Source: Prevotella sp. (GTDB lineage: Bacteria > Bacteroidota > Bacteroidia > Bacteroidales > Bacteroidaceae). Taken from it: DNA of 64,000 nucleotides. A program made the translations under genes and the position numbers. The stretch covers positions 23,447-87,446 of the forward strand of contig JAFUVV010000027.1 in NCBI GenBank assembly GCA_017477435.1. The letters run 5' to 3'. The notes beneath the pieces are model-generated. The model did not search any database. It saw only the letters and a list, made by a program, of their open reading frames with translations, and was not told the DNA's origin. This document shows, in pieces, positions 1 to 9,720 of this stretch (position 1 is its first letter; each line of letters opens with the position of its first letter).

Positions 1-626
1 ATGTGATGGTGAAGCTTTCTCCTATGCTCGACTGGCATGCCGTAGTCGACGAACTGCCCAATGTGGCGGAGATTCACATCGTGGCCGTAGGGGGAGAGTG
101 TAAAGAGATTGTTGCCGTAATGAGCAGTTCGAGGCCATCGGCCACCACAGTCTTCTGCATCGACGGCGAACAGGAGTTTTCATTCGACACCTCAGAGCGA
201 TGTCAGCAAAAGGTTGCCGGCGACGTGACGGTCGGGCAGCGGCTGTTTGAGCCTGGTGCATCGGTGATGAAGAGCGGCGAGTGGGGAATAGTCTGCCGGC
301 GCTACGGAGTGAAGGCAATAGCAGAGAACAGCCATCTCTTTGTCAGCGATGCCGACGGTCAGTATCATCCTTCAGCAGCGACGGCTTCGGCAAAATTCCC
401 TGGCCGCGAGTTTGTCATCACGAGGATATCGTCGATGAACCGCAGGGAGATGAAGGAGTTTCTCTCGGATGTAGACCGTGCAAATATCACTGTGCGCAAC
501 TTCCCGATGTCGGTTGCCGAACTGCGCCGACGACTGAAAATTGCCGATGGGGGCGACAGCTATATCTTTGCCACAACCACAGATAAAGGGAATCACATGC
601 TCATAATGTGCAAAAAAACGAGTTGA
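1..626 (+). CDS. Class I SAM-dependent methyltransferase, C-terminal part with THUMP-like domain (5' end outside window)
   Basis: Only the last 208 or so residues are in the window; the reading frame is open to the left edge, so the methyltransferase domain itself is missing here. The visible part ends in a segment resembling the THUMP-like domain found at the C terminus of Bacteroidetes class I methyltransferases: a basic patch, then RNFPMSVAELRRRLKI followed by DGGDSYIFATT. That domain is thought to bind RNA, so RNA modification is the likely role; the substrate cannot be told from this fragment. The ATG/GTG codons at the very start are unlikely to be the true start because the family is about twice this length. 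The gene ends just before the promoter of the next gene. Confidence 0.7.
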   Translation, partial: VMVKLSPMLDWHAVVDELPNVAEIHIVAVGGECKEIVAVMSSSRPSATTVFCIDGEQEFSFDTSERCQQKVAGDVTVGQRLFEPGASVMKSGEWGIVCRRYGVKAIAENSHLFVSDADGQYHPSAATASAKFPGREFVITRISSMNRREMKEFLSDVDRANITVRNFPMSVAELRRRLKIADGGDSYIFATTTDKGNHMLIMCKKTS

Positions 627-628
627 AC

Positions 629-660
629 TTTGGCTGTCTCTCGTTTATTTGCTATTTTTG
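629..660 (+). promoter_or_regulatory. Bacteroidetes-type promoter for the GNAT-like gene
   Basis: TTTG at 629-632 and TATTTTTG at 653-660 are separated by 20 nt, matching the TTTG-N19..21-TAnnTTTG form of the Bacteroidetes primary sigma factor. The start codon at 691 lies about 30 nt downstream. Confidence 0.7.
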
Positions 661-690
661 CATGCAAAAGAAGAAATAATAAAATCAAAA

Positions 691-1839
691 ATGTCGAAAA
701 TTGAAATAAAGAAAGTGGAAACGAAGCGCGACCTTCGTCGGTTTATCGATTTCCATTACGACCTCTACAAGGGAAACCCCTACGATGTTCCCAATCTTTT
801 TTCCGACGATATGAACACGCTCCGCAAGGACCGCAATGCAGCCTTCGACTTCTGCGAAGCCGAGTACTACATGGCATTCAAGGATGGAAAAATCGCCGGC
901 AGGGTGGCTGCGATAATCAACCATAAAGCCAACGAGCGCTGGGAAAGGAAGAGCGTCAGGTTCGGATGGATCGATTTCATCGACGACCGCGATGTGTCGC
1001 ATGCACTGTTCGATGCTGTGGAAGCCTACGGACGTTCGAAGGGAATGACCGAGATGATAGGTCCGCTCGGGTTCACCGACTTCGATCCCGAAGGCATGCT
1101 CGTCGACGGATTCAATGAGTTGGGCACCATGGCAACGATCTACAACTATCCCTACTATCCTCAGCACGTTGAGGAGATGGGCGGATTCGTGAAGGACAAC
1201 GGCTATGTGGAGTTCAAGATATTCGTACCGGATGAGATTCCGGAGAAGATGACAAAAATAGCTCAGATGATCCAGAAACGCTATAACCTCCACGTGAGGA
1301 AGATGACGCGCAAAGAGATAAACGAAGGAAAGGGTCACGAAGTGTTCCACCTCATCAACGACACGTTCAAGGACCTATACGGATACAGCGAGCTCAGCGA
1401 CCGTCAGGTGGATCAGTACGTGAAGATGTACCTCCCCCTGGCCGACCTCAACCTCATCCCCATCATCGAAGACTGGAGCACCGAGGAGCACCGCATGGTG
1501 GGCGTGGGCATAACCATACCGTCGCTGTCGCGAGCCATGCAGAAATGCCGTCGCGGACGGTTGCTGCCCTTCGGATGGTTCCATATACTCAGCACACTGA
1601 AGAAACACAAGGCCGACATCGTCGACCTGATGATGATCGGCGTATTGCCGGAATACAGGATGAAAGGCGCCAATGCGCTCATGTTCTACGATCTCATCCC
1701 ATGGTATCAGAAGTATGGCATCAAATGGGGCGAGAGCCAGGTGGAACTGGAGTCGAACGAAAACGTGCAAGGGCAGTGGAGCTATTTCGAAACAAAGCTC
1801 CACAAACGTCGCAAATGCTATAAGAAAACCTTCGAATAA
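691..1839 (+). CDS. GNAT-fold N-acetyltransferase-like protein
   Basis: A 382-residue cytoplasmic protein of a type conserved in Bacteroidetes and usually assigned to the acyl-CoA N-acyltransferase superfamily. The N-terminal half has [13 protein letters not shown], which resembles the central strands of a GNAT fold, followed by [20 protein letters not shown], a block typical of this family. No specific acceptor is known to me. The ATG at 691 is preferred over upstream in-frame TTG codons because the promoter's -7 box ends at 660, so an upstream start would precede transcription. parE follows after 14 nt, so co-transcription is likely. Confidence 0.65.
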   Translation: MSKIEIKKVETKRDLRRFIDFHYDLYKGNPYDVPNLFSDDMNTLRKDRNAAFDFCEAEYYMAFKDGKIAGRVAAIINHKANERWERKSVRFGWIDFIDDRDVSHALFDAVEAYGRSKGMTEMIGPLGFTDFDPEGMLVDGFNELGTMATIYNYPYYPQHVEEMGGFVKDNGYVEFKIFVPDEIPEKMTKIAQMIQKRYNLHVRKMTRKEINEGKGHEVFHLINDTFKDLYGYSELSDRQVDQYVKMYLPLADLNLIPIIEDWSTEEHRMVGVGITIPSLSRAMQKCRRGRLLPFGWFHILSTLKKHKADIVDLMMIGVLPEYRMKGANALMFYDLIPWYQKYGIKWGESQVELESNENVQGQWSYFETKLHKRRKCYKKTFE

Positions 1840-1853
1840 GAAAAGGAGATAAT

Positions 1854-3803
1854 ATGTCAGAGACAGACAACATACAGCTTCAACCACAAGTACTCTACGA
1901 CGAAGACACCATTCGCCATCTTTCCGACATGGAGCACATACGTGTGCGGCCGGGAATGTATATCGGTCGTCTGGGCGATGGGTCGCTTTCAGAAGACGGC
2001 ATCTACGTGTTGCTGAAAGAGGTGATTGACAACAGTATCGACGAGTTTAAGATGAATGCCGGCAAGCGCATCGAGATAGACATCGACGACAATGCCCGCG
2101 TGTCGGTCAGAGACTATGGGCGCGGCATTCCTCAGGGTAAGCTGGTTGAGGCCGTGAGCATGCTCAACACCGGCGGAAAATACGATTCCAAGGCATTCAA
2201 GAAGAGCATAGGACTGAATGGCGTCGGTGTGAAAGCAGTGAACGCACTCAGTTCGCACTTCGAGGTAAGGTCGTTCCGCGACGGGAAGGTGCGCAGTCTG
2301 GCATTCGAGAAAGGTAACCTGATGTCGGACAAGACAACAGACACCAACGACGAGACGGGCACGTATATCTTCTTCGAACCCGATTCGTCGCTTTTCGTGG
2401 GATACAGATTCCAGGACGAGATCGTCGAGACCATGCTCCGCAATTACACCTACCTGAATTCAGGACTCACGATCATGTTCAATGGGCGTCGCATCCTCAG
2501 CCGCAACGGGCTTGAAGACCTCCTCAACGACAATATGACCAACGAAGGTCTCTACAATATCATCCATATGAAAGGCGACGACATCGAGATCGCTTTCACC
2601 CATACAAACCAGTATGGCGAAGAATACCATTCGTTTGTCAACGGTCAGCACACCACGCAGGGCGGTACTCACCAGAGCGCTTTCAAAGAGCATATCGCAC
2701 GCACGATAAAAGAGTTCTTCGGAAAGAACTATGAATATACCGACATCCGCAACGGTCTTGTGGCAGCCATTGCGCTCAATGTGGAAGAGCCAGTGTTTGA
2801 AAGTCAGACGAAGATAAAGCTCGGTTCCACGATCATGGAACCTGGCGGGGAATCAATCAACAAATATGTGGGCGACTTCATCAAGCAGCAGGTGGACAAC
2901 TATCTGCATATCCACACCGACGTGGCCGAGGTCATCGAGAACAAGATAAAGGAGAGCGAGCGCGAGCGTAAGGCCATCGCCGGAGTGACGAAACTCGCCC
3001 GTGAACGAGCTAAGAAAGCCAACCTGCACAACCGTAAGCTCCGCGACTGCCGCATACACTATTCCGACGTGAAGAACGCCAGAAAAGAGGAGAGCAGCAT
3101 TTTCATCACCGAGGGCGATTCGGCAAGCGGAAGCATCACAAAAAGCCGCGACGTGAATACACAAGCTGTGTTCTCACTGAGAGGGAAACCACTAAACTCC
3201 TACGGACTTACGAAGAAGGTGGTCTACGAGAACGAAGAGTTTAATCTCCTTCAGGCAGCACTCGATATCGAAGACGGTCTCGACACCTTGCGCTACAACA
3301 AGGTGATCGTGGCTACGGATGCCGATGTCGACGGCATGCACATCCGGCTACTCATTATCACGTTCTTCCTACAGTTCTTCCCCGAACTGATAAAGAAAGG
3401 TCACGTCTACGTGCTGCAGACACCGCTGTTCCGTGTGCGCAACCGTCGCACGAAGATCAAGAACAAAAAAGTCATCGAGGCTGCCGATGCCCGTCTTGGC
3501 GAACGCGAGAAGAAGGGTGACTTCATCACTCGTTACTGCTACAGCGACGACGAGCGCCAAAAGGCAATAGCCGAACTCGGGCCTGACCCTGAAATCACTC
3601 GGTTTAAAGGACTTGGAGAAATCTCTCCTGAGGAGTTTGTCCATTTCATAGGTCCCGATATGAGACTCGAACAGGTGACGCTCCACAAGAACGATCAAGT
3701 GCAGAAACTCCTTGAGTACTACATGGGTAAGAATACCATGGAGCGCCAGAATTTCATTATCGAAAACCTCGTTATCGAGAAAGACGAGGCCGAAGGGGAG
3801 TAG
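1854..3803 (+). CDS. parE: DNA topoisomerase IV subunit B
   Basis: A full-length type IIA topoisomerase ATPase subunit of 649 residues that would pair with ParC to decatenate chromosomes. GHKL ATPase motifs are in order: [10 protein letters not shown] (N box), DYGRGIP, and [14 protein letters not shown]. The transducer domain follows, then the TOPRIM domain with EGDSASGS and the acidic [10 protein letters not shown] motif. The C-terminal region has the conserved RFKGLGEI segment. I favour ParE over GyrB from overall length and the Bacteroidetes-type N terminus, but GyrB-like paralogues exist. The ATG is preceded by AAAAGGAGATAAT, an unusually good Shine-Dalgarno match for this phylum. parC is not adjacent. 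Confidence 0.88.
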   Translation: MSETDNIQLQPQVLYDEDTIRHLSDMEHIRVRPGMYIGRLGDGSLSEDGIYVLLKEVIDNSIDEFKMNAGKRIEIDIDDNARVSVRDYGRGIPQGKLVEAVSMLNTGGKYDSKAFKKSIGLNGVGVKAVNALSSHFEVRSFRDGKVRSLAFEKGNLMSDKTTDTNDETGTYIFFEPDSSLFVGYRFQDEIVETMLRNYTYLNSGLTIMFNGRRILSRNGLEDLLNDNMTNEGLYNIIHMKGDDIEIAFTHTNQYGEEYHSFVNGQHTTQGGTHQSAFKEHIARTIKEFFGKNYEYTDIRNGLVAAIALNVEEPVFESQTKIKLGSTIMEPGGESINKYVGDFIKQQVDNYLHIHTDVAEVIENKIKESERERKAIAGVTKLARERAKKANLHNRKLRDCRIHYSDVKNARKEESSIFITEGDSASGSITKSRDVNTQAVFSLRGKPLNSYGLTKKVVYENEEFNLLQAALDIEDGLDTLRYNKVIVATDADVDGMHIRLLIITFFLQFFPELIKKGHVYVLQTPLFRVRNRRTKIKNKKVIEAADARLGEREKKGDFITRYCYSDDERQKAIAELGPDPEITRFKGLGEISPEEFVHFIGPDMRLEQVTLHKNDQVQKLLEYYMGKNTMERQNFIIENLVIEKDEAEGE

Positions 3804-3870
3804 TGTGCTGTGTTCTAAATGATTATTGATAAAAAGATAAATGCTTAATTTTAACGTCAAAAAGATTGTA

Positions 3871-5484
3871 ATGGATAAACATATGCTCAGGCGCAGAAGT
3901 ATGATGCTGATATTTCTGACACTTATCGCTTATCACTTCTCACTTCTCACTTCTACGTCTCAAGTGCGTCTTGACTTCGGCAGCAACTCTCCTCTGCGCA
4001 AGCTACAGATTGCTGAGTCGGCGGTGAACAGTCTCTATGTGGACAAACTCGACGAGCAAGCCCTCGTAGAAGATGCTATCCGAGGGCTGCTGAAGAATCT
4101 CGATCCTCACTCGACATACACCACCGCCAAGGAGACCAAGCAGATGAACGAGCCTCTATCGGGTTCGTTCGAAGGAATCGGCGTGCAATTTAATATGGTC
4201 GACGACACGCTGCTCGTCATCCAGCCCACCCTCGGCGGACCGTCGGAAAAGGCCGGCATACTGGCTGGCGACCGCATAGTGAGCGTCAACGACACGGCAA
4301 TAGCCGGAGTAAAGATGAGCCGCGAGGAGATAATGAAACGCTTGCGCGGAAAGAAAGGCACGAAGGTGCAGATGGGTGTGGTGCGCCGCGGAATCAAAGA
4401 CAGGCTCTCCTTCACCGTCACCCGCGACAAGATACCTGTGCATACCGTCGATGCTGTCTACATGATACGGCCCGGTATTGGCTATATACGCGTCGGGAGC
4501 TTCGGTGCCACCACCTACGATGAGTTCATCGAAGGAGTACAGAAACTCAAAGGCGAAGGAATGAAAGACATAATAATCGACCTTCAGGAAAACGGCGGCG
4601 GCTATCTGCAGACAGCCGTGCGCATAGTGAACGAATTCCTCCACCGCGACGATCTCGTGGTCTACACCGAAGGGCGTGCCGTGCCGCGGCAGGAGTTCAA
4701 GGCCGACGGCAACGGCAAGCTGCTCGACGGACGCGTAGTGGTGCTCATAAACGAATACTCGGCTTCTGCAGCAGAGATACTCGCCGGTGCCATACAGGAT
4801 CAGGACAGAGGGCAGATTGTCGGACGACGCTCGTTCGGCAAAGGACTCGTGCAGCGACCCATAGAATTCTCCGACGGGTCAATGATTCGTCTCACCGTGG
4901 CCCACTACTACACACCCTCCGGCCGTTGTATACAAAAGCCATACGAGAAAGGCGAGAACAAGGAGTATGCCGAAGACATTGAGCGGCGCTTCAAGCACGG
5001 CGAGCTCTATTCTGCCGACAGCATCCACTTCGCCGACTCCCTGCGCTTCGAGACGCTCCGCCTGCACCGGACCGTATATGGAGGCGGTGGTATCATGCCC
5101 GATTTCTTCGTGCCCCTCGATACCACGCAGTTCACATCGTTCCATCGTAACCTCATGGCTAAGAACTTCGTTGTGAACACCAACCTGAAATACATGGACA
5201 AGCACGGCAAGCAGCTCCGTCGCGAATATAAGACCTTCGACGACTTCAACCGCCGCTACGAGATTCCGCAGAGCGTGATCGACAAGATGCTCGCCGAGGC
5301 TGCAGAGCAGAACGTGAAGCCGAAAGACGACGACGAACTCGCCAAGACCCTGCCGCGACTGCGCATGCAGCTGAAGGCTCTCGTGGCACGCGACATCTGG
5401 ACAATGACCGAATACTTCCGCATCACAAACGAACAGAACCATATCGTCCAGCGTGCACTCACTGTGTTAGACAATCAACAGTAA
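3871..5484 (+). CDS. S41 family C-terminal processing peptidase
   Basis: A secreted or periplasmic serine protease of the CtpA/Prc type. After an N-terminal signal or anchor segment there is a helical region, a PDZ domain (about residues 95-175, with GGPSEKAGILAGDRI) and the S41 catalytic domain. The nucleophile lies in EYSASAAEI and the general-base lysine in RRSFGKGLVQ, so both catalytic residues are present. A C-terminal extension of about 130 residues follows, as in Bacteroidetes members. ATG codons at 3841 and 3886 are alternatives. The signal-peptide coding region contains a heptanucleotide repeat (3922-3956), described separately. The gene follows parE by about 65 nt. Confidence 0.85.
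   Translation: MDKHMLRRRSMMLIFLTLIAYHFSLLTSTSQVRLDFGSNSPLRKLQIAESAVNSLYVDKLDEQALVEDAIRGLLKNLDPHSTYTTAKETKQMNEPLSGSFEGIGVQFNMVDDTLLVIQPTLGGPSEKAGILAGDRIVSVNDTAIAGVKMSREEIMKRLRGKKGTKVQMGVVRRGIKDRLSFTVTRDKIPVHTVDAVYMIRPGIGYIRVGSFGATTYDEFIEGVQKLKGEGMKDIIIDLQENGGGYLQTAVRIVNEFLHRDDLVVYTEGRAVPRQEFKADGNGKLLDGRVVVLINEYSASAAEILAGAIQDQDRGQIVGRRSFGKGLVQRPIEFSDGSMIRLTVAHYYTPSGRCIQKPYEKGENKEYAEDIERRFKHGELYSADSIHFADSLRFETLRLHRTVYGGGGIMPDFFVPLDTTQFTSFHRNLMAKNFVVNTNLKYMDKHGKQLRREYKTFDDFNRRYEIPQSVIDKMLAEAAEQNVKPKDDDELAKTLPRLRMQLKALVARDIWTMTEYFRITNEQNHIVQRALTVLDNQQ
3922..3956 (+). repeat. Heptanucleotide tandem repeat inside the S41 signal-peptide region
   Basis: Five consecutive 7-nt units: CTTATCG, CTTATCA, CTTCTCA, CTTCTCA, CTTCTAC. 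They lie in the coding sequence just after the hydrophobic core. Gain or loss of one unit would shift the frame. Confidence 0.7.
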
Positions 5485-5508
5485 ATTTACAAATCAATAA
5501 AAAAAATT

Positions 5509-6108
5509 ATGAAAAGATTAATTACGATTACAGCTATTGCCTGCGCCCTTTGTGTCTGCTTGCCTGTTCAGGCACAAGATTATGAAACCCGCCACGAGAT
5601 TGGCATCAGCACCGGTATACTCTCCAATTCTACGTGGGTGTCGTTCCTCGAAGACTTCGCGGCTGCCACGATATCGGCAGGCCACGTCTCCTATGGCGAA
5701 CAGAAATTCACAGGACCGATTTCGGCAGAATACTTCTACCATGTCAGTCCGCTCATCGGCGTCGGAGCCATCGGATCGTTCACGACACAGAAGCGCGACA
5801 TCAACGTCGACAACACCAAGAGTGGCGAGGCAAAGTACAACTATTTCACAGTGTTGCCTGCCGTGAAAATCGACTGGTACCGTTCAAAGAATTTCGGTGC
5901 CTATTCCAAACTCGGCCTTGGTGCAACCCTTCGCACAGAGAAATACGACTACAACTCCTCTGAAGACAAGAGTGACACCAGCGTGATGTTCAACTGGCAG
6001 GCCTCGCTCATCGGCATTGAAGCAGGTGTGCCAAACTTCCGCGCCTTCCTCGAGGCAGGCTTTGGTGAGCAGGGAGTCTTAGTCGCCGGCCTGCGTTGCC
6101 GTTTCTAA
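5509..6108 (+). CDS. Small outer-membrane beta-barrel-like protein
   Basis: A 199-residue protein with a clear signal peptide (basic MKR, hydrophobic core, cleavage near VQAQD). The rest has alternating hydrophobic strands with aromatic girdles, such as AEYFYHVSPLIGVGAIGSF and FGAYSKLGLGATL, and ends in phenylalanine (GLRCRF), as outer-membrane barrel proteins do. This suggests an eight-stranded barrel. The substrate or partner is unknown. It starts 24 nt after the S41 gene and may share its transcript. It is followed by a bidirectional terminator. Confidence 0.6.
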   Translation: MKRLITITAIACALCVCLPVQAQDYETRHEIGISTGILSNSTWVSFLEDFAAATISAGHVSYGEQKFTGPISAEYFYHVSPLIGVGAIGSFTTQKRDINVDNTKSGEAKYNYFTVLPAVKIDWYRSKNFGAYSKLGLGATLRTEKYDYNSSEDKSDTSVMFNWQASLIGIEAGVPNFRAFLEAGFGEQGVLVAGLRCRF

Positions 6109-6164
6109 TCAATAAGAGCTACGACTCGCTCCTTGTCCAACGTGGCAGGGGGAGTGAGAGAATG

Positions 6165-6219
6165 AAAATCCGGCAGTTGACCGTTGCATACGTGCATGGT
6201 TCGACTGCCGGATATTTTA
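6165..6219. terminator. Bidirectional rho-independent terminator between convergent genes
   Basis: A perfect 10-bp stem (ATCCGGCAGT at 6168-6177 with ACTGCCGGAT at 6204-6213), preceded by AAAA and followed by ATTTT, lies between the plus-strand barrel gene and the minus-strand sulfatase gene. It can end transcription from both sides. Confidence 0.75.
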
Positions 6220-6252
6220 TACCTACGCACTGTCAGGTTACGTTGCCGCTTG

Positions 6253-7791
6253 TCATTTCAGCACCTCGGCGGCGGTGTCGGGGTTGTAGTAGGTGCCCAC
6301 TATCTTCAGGAAGCGCTTCTTCATTTTTTTCAGCAGTTGCGGTTTCTCTCTCGAGATGTCTTTCTGCTGCGCCTTGTCCGCCCCCAGGTCGTAGAGCGTC
6401 CAGTCGTCTTCGTTGCCCAGTTCGATATCCGTTTCGTTAGTCTTTTTGCCCTTGTATGGCGGTATGAGCGCGTACTGCCCATAGCGGTATGCCAGTCGTC
6501 CGCTGGCTTCTACTATCATATCCTTGCGCCCTCGCTTGTTCTTTCCCAGGAAGGTGTCCATCATACCCTCCGAGTCGAGGGTGCTTGGTGTAGATTGTCC
6601 GAGCATTTGAGCAAACGAAGCCAGCAGGTCCTGCTGCGATACCAGGCTGTTGTTCACCACATGGTGTGTGTGTCCCTTCCAATAAACGAACATCGGCACT
6701 CGTGTACCGGCATCGTAGAGGCTGTATTTCCCACCGCGCAGTCCGCCGTTGGGGTTGTGCATGTCTGCCGTAGCACGTGCACCGTCGTCGTAACCGTCGT
6801 CGAGAACAGGGCCGTTGTCGCTCGAGAATATCACGATGGTATTCTCAGCCACTCCTGCCTCCTCGAGTTTCTTCATCAGCTGTCCCACGCACCAGTCGGC
6901 CTCTGCGAGCACGTCGCCGCGCGGTCCCAGGCGGGTGCTGCCGGCAAATTGTGTGGCAGGAGTGCGCGGAACATGTGGCTCATGCAGACCGTAATACAGG
7001 AAGAACGGCTTGTTGCGGGAGGCGTTTATAAAGCTGTCAACACGGTTGAGGAAATACTCAGCCATCTCGTCGTCTTTCCAGTAAGCGCTCTTGCCGCCCT
7101 TCATGAATCCTATCCTCGGTATTCCGTTCACCACCGTGTCGTGATGTCCGTGCGACCATCGTGTCTTCACCAGCTCTGGGTTCGTCAGCGCCGTGGGCAC
7201 TCCCTCGAAGTTATTCTCATAATCGACATACAAAGGGTCATCGTCTGTCAGTCCCACTACGCGTCCGTTCTCCACATACACCGTCGGCACACGATCGACG
7301 GTTGCCGCGATGAGGCATGTGTAGTCGAACCCCACCGCGTTGCCCGACGGCGATATCGTCTTGTTCCAGTCAATCTTTCCCACACCCATCCCGAGGTGCC
7401 ATTTGCCTATCGCCGCCGTCTCATAGCCCGCATGCTGAAACATCTTCGGCATGGTGAACTGCTCCGTGCCGATGATTAGCGGTGCGTCGCCTGGCAGTAT
7501 CTTCGCGTTCTCGTTCTTCCACGGATACATGCCAGTGAACAGTCCGTATCGGCTTGGCGTCGATGTGGCCGATGTAGCGTGCCCGTCGGTGAAGCACACC
7601 CCCTCGTTGGCCAGCCGGTCGATGTTCGGCGTGCGGATGGTGTTGCTGCCATAGGCACTCACGTCGCCATAACCCATATCGTCGGCAATCACTATCACCA
7701 CGTTGGGTCGCCCCTGCATTTGAGCCGTAGCCTGCTGGGCAGCACCAACGGCAGCAAGGGTAGTAAGAGCAAGAGTGTTTGGTTTCATCAT
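6253..7791 (-). CDS. Secreted sulfatase of the S1 family, serine type
   Basis: A 512-residue sulfatase with a signal peptide (MMKPNTLALTTLAAVGAAQQ). The metal-binding motif IADDMGYGD is near the N terminus. The formylglycine motif is S-T-P-S-R followed by YGLFTG, so the residue to be oxidised is serine, which requires the radical-SAM maturase anSME (not in this window) rather than the aerobic enzyme. Further family motifs are GKWHLG and SSDNGP, which supplies metal ligands. The substrate is probably a host or plant sulfated glycan, but the subfamily cannot be assigned by eye. A canonical promoter at the end of a repeat array lies 37 nt upstream. Confidence 0.88.
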   Translation of the reverse strand: MMKPNTLALTTLAAVGAAQQATAQMQGRPNVVIVIADDMGYGDVSAYGSNTIRTPNIDRLANEGVCFTDGHATSATSTPSRYGLFTGMYPWKNENAKILPGDAPLIIGTEQFTMPKMFQHAGYETAAIGKWHLGMGVGKIDWNKTISPSGNAVGFDYTCLIAATVDRVPTVYVENGRVVGLTDDDPLYVDYENNFEGVPTALTNPELVKTRWSHGHHDTVVNGIPRIGFMKGGKSAYWKDDEMAEYFLNRVDSFINASRNKPFFLYYGLHEPHVPRTPATQFAGSTRLGPRGDVLAEADWCVGQLMKKLEEAGVAENTIVIFSSDNGPVLDDGYDDGARATADMHNPNGGLRGGKYSLYDAGTRVPMFVYWKGHTHHVVNNSLVSQQDLLASFAQMLGQSTPSTLDSEGMMDTFLGKNKRGRKDMIVEASGRLAYRYGQYALIPPYKGKKTNETDIELGNEDDWTLYDLGADKAQQKDISREKPQLLKKMKKRFLKIVGTYYNPDTAAEVLK

Positions 7792-7827
7792 ATTTTTGCA
7801 GGTAAAGAATTTGGATTATGTCCTTTG

Positions 7828-7858
7828 CAAAGTTAGCGCAAACCGAATACAATGCAAA
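7828..7858 (-). promoter_or_regulatory. Promoter of the sulfatase gene, terminal copy of the 88-nt promoter repeat
   Basis: On the minus strand TTTG (7855-7858), a 19-nt spacer containing CGGTTTGCGC, and TAACTTTG (7828-7835) form a consensus promoter. The spacer sequence, not only the boxes, matches the promoters of serB, ruvB and the TlpA-like gene. Confidence 0.7.
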
Positions 7859-8106
7859 GAGAAAATGCAATTTTATTTTTGCATTGTTGAGGTGCAGCCT
7901 AACTTCACGGAGCGAAGCGACGTAAAGTTAATGCAAGCCGAACAAAATAAAAACGCAGATTTTTATTTTTTATCCCGAGGCGCATCCTATCTTCACGGAG
8001 CGAAGCGACGTAAAGTTAGTGACGAGTTGTTGAGCAAAGCGAAAAAAGCCGAGAGGAGAGACTTGTTGAGCATAGCGAAACCCACTGAACGCAAGGGAAG
8101 TAAGTA
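7859..8106 (-). repeat. Tandem units of the promoter-hairpin repeat upstream of the sulfatase
   Basis: Read on the minus strand, two successive units carry TAACTTTACGTCGC, a TTC loop and GCTCCGTGAAGTTA or GCTCCGTGAAGATA (14-nt near-perfect arms), followed by a tract like AGGCTGCACCTCAACAA or AGGATGCGCCTCGGGA and an AT-rich block. The TAACTTT arm coincides with a -7 promoter box in each unit. The distal part (8010-8106) resembles the tract at 24845-24885 and 38875-38930. Confidence 0.65.
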
Positions 8107-8261
8107 GATGAACACAAATAGTTTATATAAATTAATGAATAATTCGCGATAATTCGTGTTTTTATTTTAACACGAATTGCCATGAATTGACCAAAAATTA
8201 TTCATAAACTTTTATGTACAGTTAATTTTGACTTAACATAATAAATTATATAATAATCTTT

Positions 8262-8652
8262 ATCCCTGCCTTACGTCCGCCCCTTATCAAGGGGCTCCAA
8301 ATATCCCGAGGCGCATCCTAACATTACTCGCAAGCTCGTCAGCAAGCAGTTCCCTTCCCTCTCGGTCTTTGACCTCGAACGGTGACCTTCGGTTTATGGC
8401 ACGAAGTGACATAAAGTTAGCGCAAGCCGAATACAATAAAGATGCAAGTTATTCTTGTATTTCCCGAGGCGCATCCTATCTTCATTGCTGGCTAAAGATA
8501 TGCAAATATGCTGGCATCTGCAAATATTCCACCACTTTATGCCTCATGCAGCCAACCCTTTCAAACCCCTTTATTACAAAGGAAAATACCCGCACAGAAA
8601 ATTTTGCTAGCATTTGGAGCCCCTTGATAAGGGGCGGACGTAAGGCAGGGAT
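8262..8652. mobile_element. MITE-like element bounded by a perfect 41-bp inverted repeat
   Basis: Positions 8262-8302 and 8612-8652 are perfect inverted repeats of each other. Each arm itself contains the palindrome GCCCCTT-ATC/GAT-AAGGGGC. The 309-bp interior has no convincing gene and holds a minus-oriented copy of the promoter-hairpin repeat (about 8303-8490). No transposase is present and I see no clear target-site duplication, so mobility is inferred only from the terminal inverted repeats. Confidence 0.5.
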
Positions 8653-8663
8653 TTTCTTTCACT

Positions 8664-8751
8664 CGAAATTTTGCTAGCAAAATTTCTAATAAAGAGGCCC
8701 TTTACCCGCATTAAAGAGCCCATCTATTCAAGATTTTGCTAGCAAAATTAT
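8664..8751. repeat. Four-unit, 22-nt-period palindromic array (TTTTGCTAGCAAAA family)
   Basis: Four units at 8664, 8686, 8708 and 8730, exactly 22 nt apart. Units 1 and 4 are centred on the perfect palindrome TTTTGCTAGCAAAA; units 2 and 3 carry TAAAGAGGCCCTTTA and TTAAAGAGCCC. The array at 28881-28968 has the same outer-inner-inner-outer order. A half copy of the palindrome lies at 8596-8611. Confidence 0.8.
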
Positions 8752-8929
8752 CGCCACCTCTTCCGCCATTTGTAGATAATGGCATCTAAGGACATCGCCA
8801 AATCAATTATCATGCGAGAACAAAAAGCCGAGACTCCTTATTTTTTAACACTATTTAACCCCCCTGTACATGTACTTATATAAAAGCTTTTTATTTTTGC
8901 ATACACATAAGCATCTTAAAAAACTTATT

Positions 8930-9720
8930 ATGAAAAGGTTATATTTGTTATTCATTTTGATTACTTCTTGCTTCCAATTGAGAGCACAAGATGACTACCG
9001 TCCGTTTGTTGTGGAAGGCAAGTCGTGGAATTATGTGATTCATATAACATCTTGCGAAGATCGTGGAAACCAAGAAATAGGTCATGATTTTGTATATACC
9101 GAAGAACCAGATGAATATGGCTCATGCATTATCAAGAGCGACACGCTAATTGAAGGCGTGACGTATAAGAAAGTAATGTTTGAACGTGAAAACTGGAAAT
9201 CACTCTTCGCATGCATCCGGGAAGAAGACAAGAAAGTGTATGTTAGACATTATTGGGCTGGCGATCCCGTGATTTGCTTTTGTATGATTTTAGTCTAAAG
9301 GTGGGTGATCTGTTTATGGATGAATATGACTTTTATCCAAAAAAGCAATTAAGAGTATTGTCTATAGAGGAAAAAGAAGGGAAACGGATATTCTCTTTGT
9401 CGGAAGAAGATAGTGACGTTCCCATAATAAAATGGATTGAGGGTGTAGGAGGAGCATTCGGTTTGGGATTAAATGATTTTTGGGCTATACCCACTTGTTC
9501 TTGTGGTTGTGTACAAGAGTGGCCTGTTTATCAGTCTTGCACTCTCGGCGATGAGGTTTTATGCTGTTTCGATGAAGACGGCAACGTTGTGCTGGACATA
9601 GAGGACGTAAAGACAGATGTCAGCAGCGATGGTTCTATCTACGACCTGCAGGGGCGGCGGCTGAGCGCAGAGCCCGAGCGGGGACTGTATATCAAGGACG
9701 GAAGGAAGATAGCGAGATAA
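8930..9720 (+). pseudogene. Secreted protein with C-terminal YDLQGRR motif, broken by a -1 frameshift
   Basis: The start at 8930 gives a signal peptide (MKRLYLLFILITSCFQLRAQ) nearly identical to that of the gene at 9861. The first frame stops at 9298 (about 122 residues), but the second frame continues with LLLYDFSLKVGDLF, which aligns with VLMYDFDLNVGDKF in the paralogue. Adding one C to the CCC near 9266 restores a single frame reading DPRDLLLYDF. The C terminus has SIYDLQGRRLSAEPERG followed by LYIKDG, a Prevotella-type sorting or anchoring motif. The function is unknown. Either the gene is a recent pseudogene or the base is an assembly error. Confidence 0.75.

Noticed and set aside
6184-7479. 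Long plus-strand open frame opposite the sulfatase gene
   Set aside because: Its product is a low-quality shadow (rich in His/Val/Arg) with no domain, while the minus-strand frame has all sulfatase motifs.
9253-9298. Programmed -1 frameshift in the gene at 8930
   Set aside because: No slippery heptamer or downstream structure is evident, and the intact paralogue needs no shift; a one-base deletion or assembly error is simpler.
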